Position numbers and translations under genes: made by a program. Source: Bacillota bacterium (GTDB taxonomy: Bacteria; Bacillota; Clostridia; Peptostreptococcales; Anaerovoracaceae). Taken from it: 15,992 nt of DNA. Position 1 is the first letter of the stretch. Every line of letters begins with the position of its first letter. Location of the stretch: positions 1 to 15,992 of the forward strand of contig JAEEPD010000056.1 in assembly GCA_016284575.1 (NCBI GenBank), given 5' to 3'. Of the stretch, positions 13,753 to 15,992 are shown in pieces. A model generated the notes under the pieces. It was not told the DNA's origin. It saw nothing but the letters and a program-made list of their open reading frames with translations, and ran no database searches.

Positions 13753-14631
13753 ATGATAGACAAGAAATTTGAAGTATTCCAGGTGGTGGCCTATTATAAG
13801 AATCTGACCAAGGCAGCATCCGTATGTCACATGACCCAGGCCACCATCAGTCGCCAGATGCAGCAGCTGGAGGAGGAGATAGGCGTTCCCCTGTTCACCC
13901 GTTCCACCAAGGGCATAACCCTGACCCCCGCGGGTGAGTATCTGCACAACAGGGCATCCAGCTATATTGAAGAATACAACGACATAGTCGAGGGCTGCCG
14001 CAGCGTGGGTAATGTACCCTTTTCCAACCTCAGGCTTTCGGGCGGCCCCTTTGAGAGCCTTCTGATCGTAGAGCCGATAAACGAACTGAAAAGACAATAC
14101 AAAAACGTGAAGTTCGACTACTATTCCTTCACCTACAGGATACTTGGATCCCGCTTCGAAAACAAATCCATAGACTTCTGCTTCTCCGTAAAGAGACTCG
14201 TGGACATTGTTCCGGACCTGGAGTACGAGATCATCTACGATAAGCCCTGGCTGGTGGCCGCAAAGGAGGACCATCCCTTCTGGAAGCTGAGTCCGGAGGA
14301 CCAGGGAATGCTGAAGGGCCAGAGGGTCATAACAACCTACAACAATCTTTTCGAACCTGTCCACGCCTACTGCAGCAGCGCAGGGCTCAACGATATCGAA
14401 TTCGTGGAGACAAATTTCCTCGACTGCATGTTTGCAGGCCTCAGGACCAACAACTGCATCTCCATCTTCCCTGCCTTTGTTAAAAAGGCTCTGCCCGAGG
14501 GAATAATCATGAAGGATGTGCTGACGACACCCATGACGGAGCCCTTTGTAGCCTGCTACAGACCGGAGACCATGAACCCGGGGAGCAAGGTGTTCCTGGA
14601 CATCTGCAAGAACATAAAATACGACGATTAG
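13753..14631 (+). CDS. LysR-type transcriptional regulator
   Basis: This 292-residue regulator is the only plus-strand protein gene. The winged helix-turn-helix occupies about 5-65: NLTKAASVCHMTQATISRQM is the DNA-reading unit, followed by LEEEIGVPLFTRSTKGITLTPAG, the standard LysR continuation. The effector-binding domain spans about 90-290. An AGGAG seven bases before the ATG supports the start. It is divergent from oppA across 208 bp containing dyads, so it most likely controls the opp-amidohydrolase operon and itself. The inducer is unknown; an imported peptide or its hydrolysis product is plausible. It converges on the kinase gene across a bidirectional terminator. Confidence 0.93.
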   Translation: MIDKKFEVFQVVAYYKNLTKAASVCHMTQATISRQMQQLEEEIGVPLFTRSTKGITLTPAGEYLHNRASSYIEEYNDIVEGCRSVGNVPFSNLRLSGGPFESLLIVEPINELKRQYKNVKFDYYSFTYRILGSRFENKSIDFCFSVKRLVDIVPDLEYEIIYDKPWLVAAKEDHPFWKLSPEDQGMLKGQRVITTYNNLFEPVHAYCSSAGLNDIEFVETNFLDCMFAGLRTNNCISIFPAFVKKALPEGIIMKDVLTTPMTEPFVACYRPETMNPGSKVFLDICKNIKYDD

Positions 14632-14652
14632 TGCATGAGAAAACAATAAAAG

Positions 14653-14689
14653 CCGGGTCCCCTGCGGGACCCGGTCTTTTCGTTTCTTT
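14653..14689. terminator. Bidirectional intrinsic terminator between LysR and kinase genes
   Basis: A nine-bp GC-rich stem CCGGGTCCC (14653-14661) pairs with GGGACCCGG (14666-14674) around a four-base loop. A T-rich tail (TCTTTTCGTTTCTTT) follows on the plus strand. On the minus strand the stem is followed by CTTTTATTGTTTTC. It serves both convergent genes, which end at 14631 and 14724. Confidence 0.88.
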
Positions 14690-14723
14690 AGATACTGTAT
14701 TGCTCTTCACCGCCTGATGCAGA

Positions 14724-15572
14724 TCATTCGATGGAAACTCCGCAGCCGAAGGCTCCGTTCATAAGGCAGATGCCTGCAGCAAATTCAGCCGCGGCATCGA
14801 GGGATGTCTGAATGTCGCCCGTTTTTGCATAGTTCAGCTCGAAGGCGGCGGCAAAGGAATCTCCCGCGCCCAGTGTATCCACAGGCTCGATCATTCTTGG
14901 CCACTGCACATAGTTCACACCTTCGCAAACGGCGGCTACGGCATCATCACCCCTTGTGGCGATTACGATCTTCGGGCCGAGCTCTGCGATGAGCCCGCAG
15001 CCATACTGCGCCATGCCGTATTCCAGATCCGGGCAGGAAAGAAATACGATGTCTGCGTAAGGACATATCTGTTCCCTGTACTCCTCATCCTCCCAGCGGT
15101 CGGAAATATCGAAGGAGATAAGGGGGACCCTGCTGCCCTTTGCTGCCTCATCCTTTAAGTAAGCCGCAAGCTTTGGAAGCTCCTGCTCCATGCCGCTGTA
15201 GAGGCTGGTATGCACGGCGGAAAAGCCCTTTATATACTCCATATCCGCTTCGTCCAGCACCAGAGGATGCTCCGCCCTGACCTTCATGCCGTTGGCCCAG
15301 AGAAAGACCCTTTCTCCGCGCACCAGATCCACCTTGGAGCTGGTGGACTCGCCCTCGTAAAGCTTGGAATGACTGCGGTCCACGCCCTTCTCATCCATGG
15401 TCTTCTTCAGGAATTCGCCCTCCGGGTCGTTTCCGATAACGCCAATGTAGGCACTTTCAGCACCCATCATGCGCCAGTATACGGCAGCGTTGAGGGCAGT
15501 TCCGCCGGGGTACATCATCTTCTGATGAAGGTACTTGTCGCAGACACAGTCTCCTATGGCTATAAATTTCAT
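14724..15572 (-). CDS. PfkB-family sugar kinase, FrlD (fructoselysine 6-kinase)-like
   Basis: This 282-residue ribokinase-like kinase would phosphorylate a sugar or sugar-amine with ATP in the cytosol. It has IGDCVCDKY at the N-terminus, GGTALNAAVY (23-32; sugar-binding glycine pair) and the PfkB signature DTLGAGDSF (232-240) with catalytic Asp238. Resemblance to E. coli fructoselysine 6-kinase FrlD, recalled from memory, includes the start (IGD-C-D-Y), GGTALNAAVY against GGNAVNVAVY, FDISDRW against FDFSDKW, and the short overall length. Fructoselysine or another Amadori compound is therefore the favoured substrate, though other PfkB sugars remain possible. The matching deglycase FrlB is not in the window. 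AAAGGA precedes the ATG. It follows the S9 peptidase by 15 bp, in one operon. Confidence 0.82.
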   Translation of the reverse strand: MKFIAIGDCVCDKYLHQKMMYPGGTALNAAVYWRMMGAESAYIGVIGNDPEGEFLKKTMDEKGVDRSHSKLYEGESTSSKVDLVRGERVFLWANGMKVRAEHPLVLDEADMEYIKGFSAVHTSLYSGMEQELPKLAAYLKDEAAKGSRVPLISFDISDRWEDEEYREQICPYADIVFLSCPDLEYGMAQYGCGLIAELGPKIVIATRGDDAVAAVCEGVNYVQWPRMIEPVDTLGAGDSFAAAFELNYAKTGDIQTSLDAAAEFAAGICLMNGAFGCGVSIE

Positions 15573-15587
15573 ATTCGTTTTCCTTTG

Positions 15588-15992
15588 CTACTTAAGATAC
15601 TTGTTCATCCAGCCGATGATCTCATCCAGCCTGCGAATGCGGTGCCTGGGCTTGCCGCTTCTGGAAAGCTCGTGGCATTCGCCGTGGAAAAGGCAGAGCC
15701 TGGAATCCACGCCGTGGAACTTAAGAGCCGTGAACATCTGTATTCCCTCACTCATCCAGCAGCGATAGTCCTGGTCGGAGTTGATGAAGAGTGTGGGGGT
15801 CTTGGCCTTGTCAGCGTACTTCAGCGGAGAAGCATTCCAGAGATTCTCCACCTGGAACCAGGGAGTGCCCTGGATCTGGTTGGCGTTGAAATAGTAGCCG
15901 ATGTCAGTGACGCCGAACTTGGAGATCCAGTTGGATATGCTGCGCTGGGAGGCTGCTGCCTTGAACCTGTCGGTGTGGCCGATGATCCAGTT
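15588..15992 (-). CDS. S9 prolyl-oligopeptidase-family peptidase, C-terminal fragment (cut by window edge)
   Basis: The frame is open to the window end and shows the last 134 residues of an alpha/beta-hydrolase peptidase of family S9 (acylaminoacyl-peptidase or dipeptidyl-peptidase type). The visible part starts NWIIGHTDRFKAAASQRSISN, the stretch just after the GxSxGG nucleophile motif, so the catalytic Ser lies only a few residues outside the window. The catalytic Asp is in INSDQDYRC and the catalytic His in FHGECHELSR, followed by the conserved GKPRHRIRRLDEIIGW. The enzyme would cleave short peptides, probably in the cytosol. It is 15 bp upstream of the FrlD-like kinase and in the same operon. 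A shorter ATG-initiated frame from 15851 would be only 87 residues and misses the upstream conserved part. Confidence 0.9.
   Translation of the reverse strand, partial: NWIIGHTDRFKAAASQRSISNWISKFGVTDIGYYFNANQIQGTPWFQVENLWNASPLKYADKAKTPTLFINSDQDYRCWMSEGIQMFTALKFHGVDSRLCLFHGECHELSRSGKPRHRIRRLDEIIGWMNKYLK

Noticed and set aside
1..15992. CRISPR array, insertion sequence, phage or toxin-antitoxin genes
   Set aside because: No regularly spaced direct repeats, transposase or integrase motifs or terminal inverted repeats were found. The tRNA genes at the edge show no attachment-site duplication within the window.

Overview
The window reads as chromosome of an anaerobic, peptide- or amino-acid-fermenting Firmicute, probably a gut-type Clostridia. 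The basis is strong AGGAGG ribosome-binding sites on almost every gene, sigma-A promoters of the TTGACA/TATAAT type, a Gram-positive-type Opp transporter, a YfcC-type carrier, and a CCA-encoding tRNA pair. The genus cannot be named from this alone. Coding is dense and every gene except one LysR regulator lies on the minus strand. No gene-free stretch exceeds 300 bases.

Layout. 1-270: two tRNA genes (CAT anticodon, then Pro-TGG) with a good promoter embedded in a strong hairpin. 271-1662: a YfcC-family carrier with its own promoter. 1795-2088: an orphan 97-residue acidic protein whose promoter is overlaid by a perfect 11-bp palindrome. 2180-5125: an operon of two tandem C39-like cysteine peptidase paralogues followed by a CoA-disulfide reductase with a C-terminal rhodanese domain. 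5237-13544: a seven-gene operon in the order oppA-oppB-oppC-oppD-oppF, an intact amidohydrolase, then an amidohydrolase paralogue lacking the metal-binding histidines. Its genes overlap or are very closely spaced, except for a 91-bp gap with a hairpin between oppA and oppB. 13753-14631: a divergent LysR-type regulator. 14724-15992: a FrlD-like PfkB sugar kinase and the C-terminal end of an S9 prolyl-oligopeptidase-type peptidase, transcribed towards the LysR gene and separated from it by a bidirectional terminator.

How it may work together (inference). The LysR protein probably controls the divergent opp operon. Peptides imported by OppABCDF would be processed in the cytoplasm by the co-transcribed amidohydrolase. 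The nearby C39-like pair and S9 peptidase could act on the same kind of substrate, and YfcC could move amino acids or related products across the membrane. The FrlD-like kinase next to a peptidase hints at glycated (Amadori) peptides as one substrate. The least ordinary features are the catalytically stripped amidohydrolase translationally coupled to its intact twin, and the C39-like pair with six shared cysteines in one operon with a thiol/persulfide enzyme.
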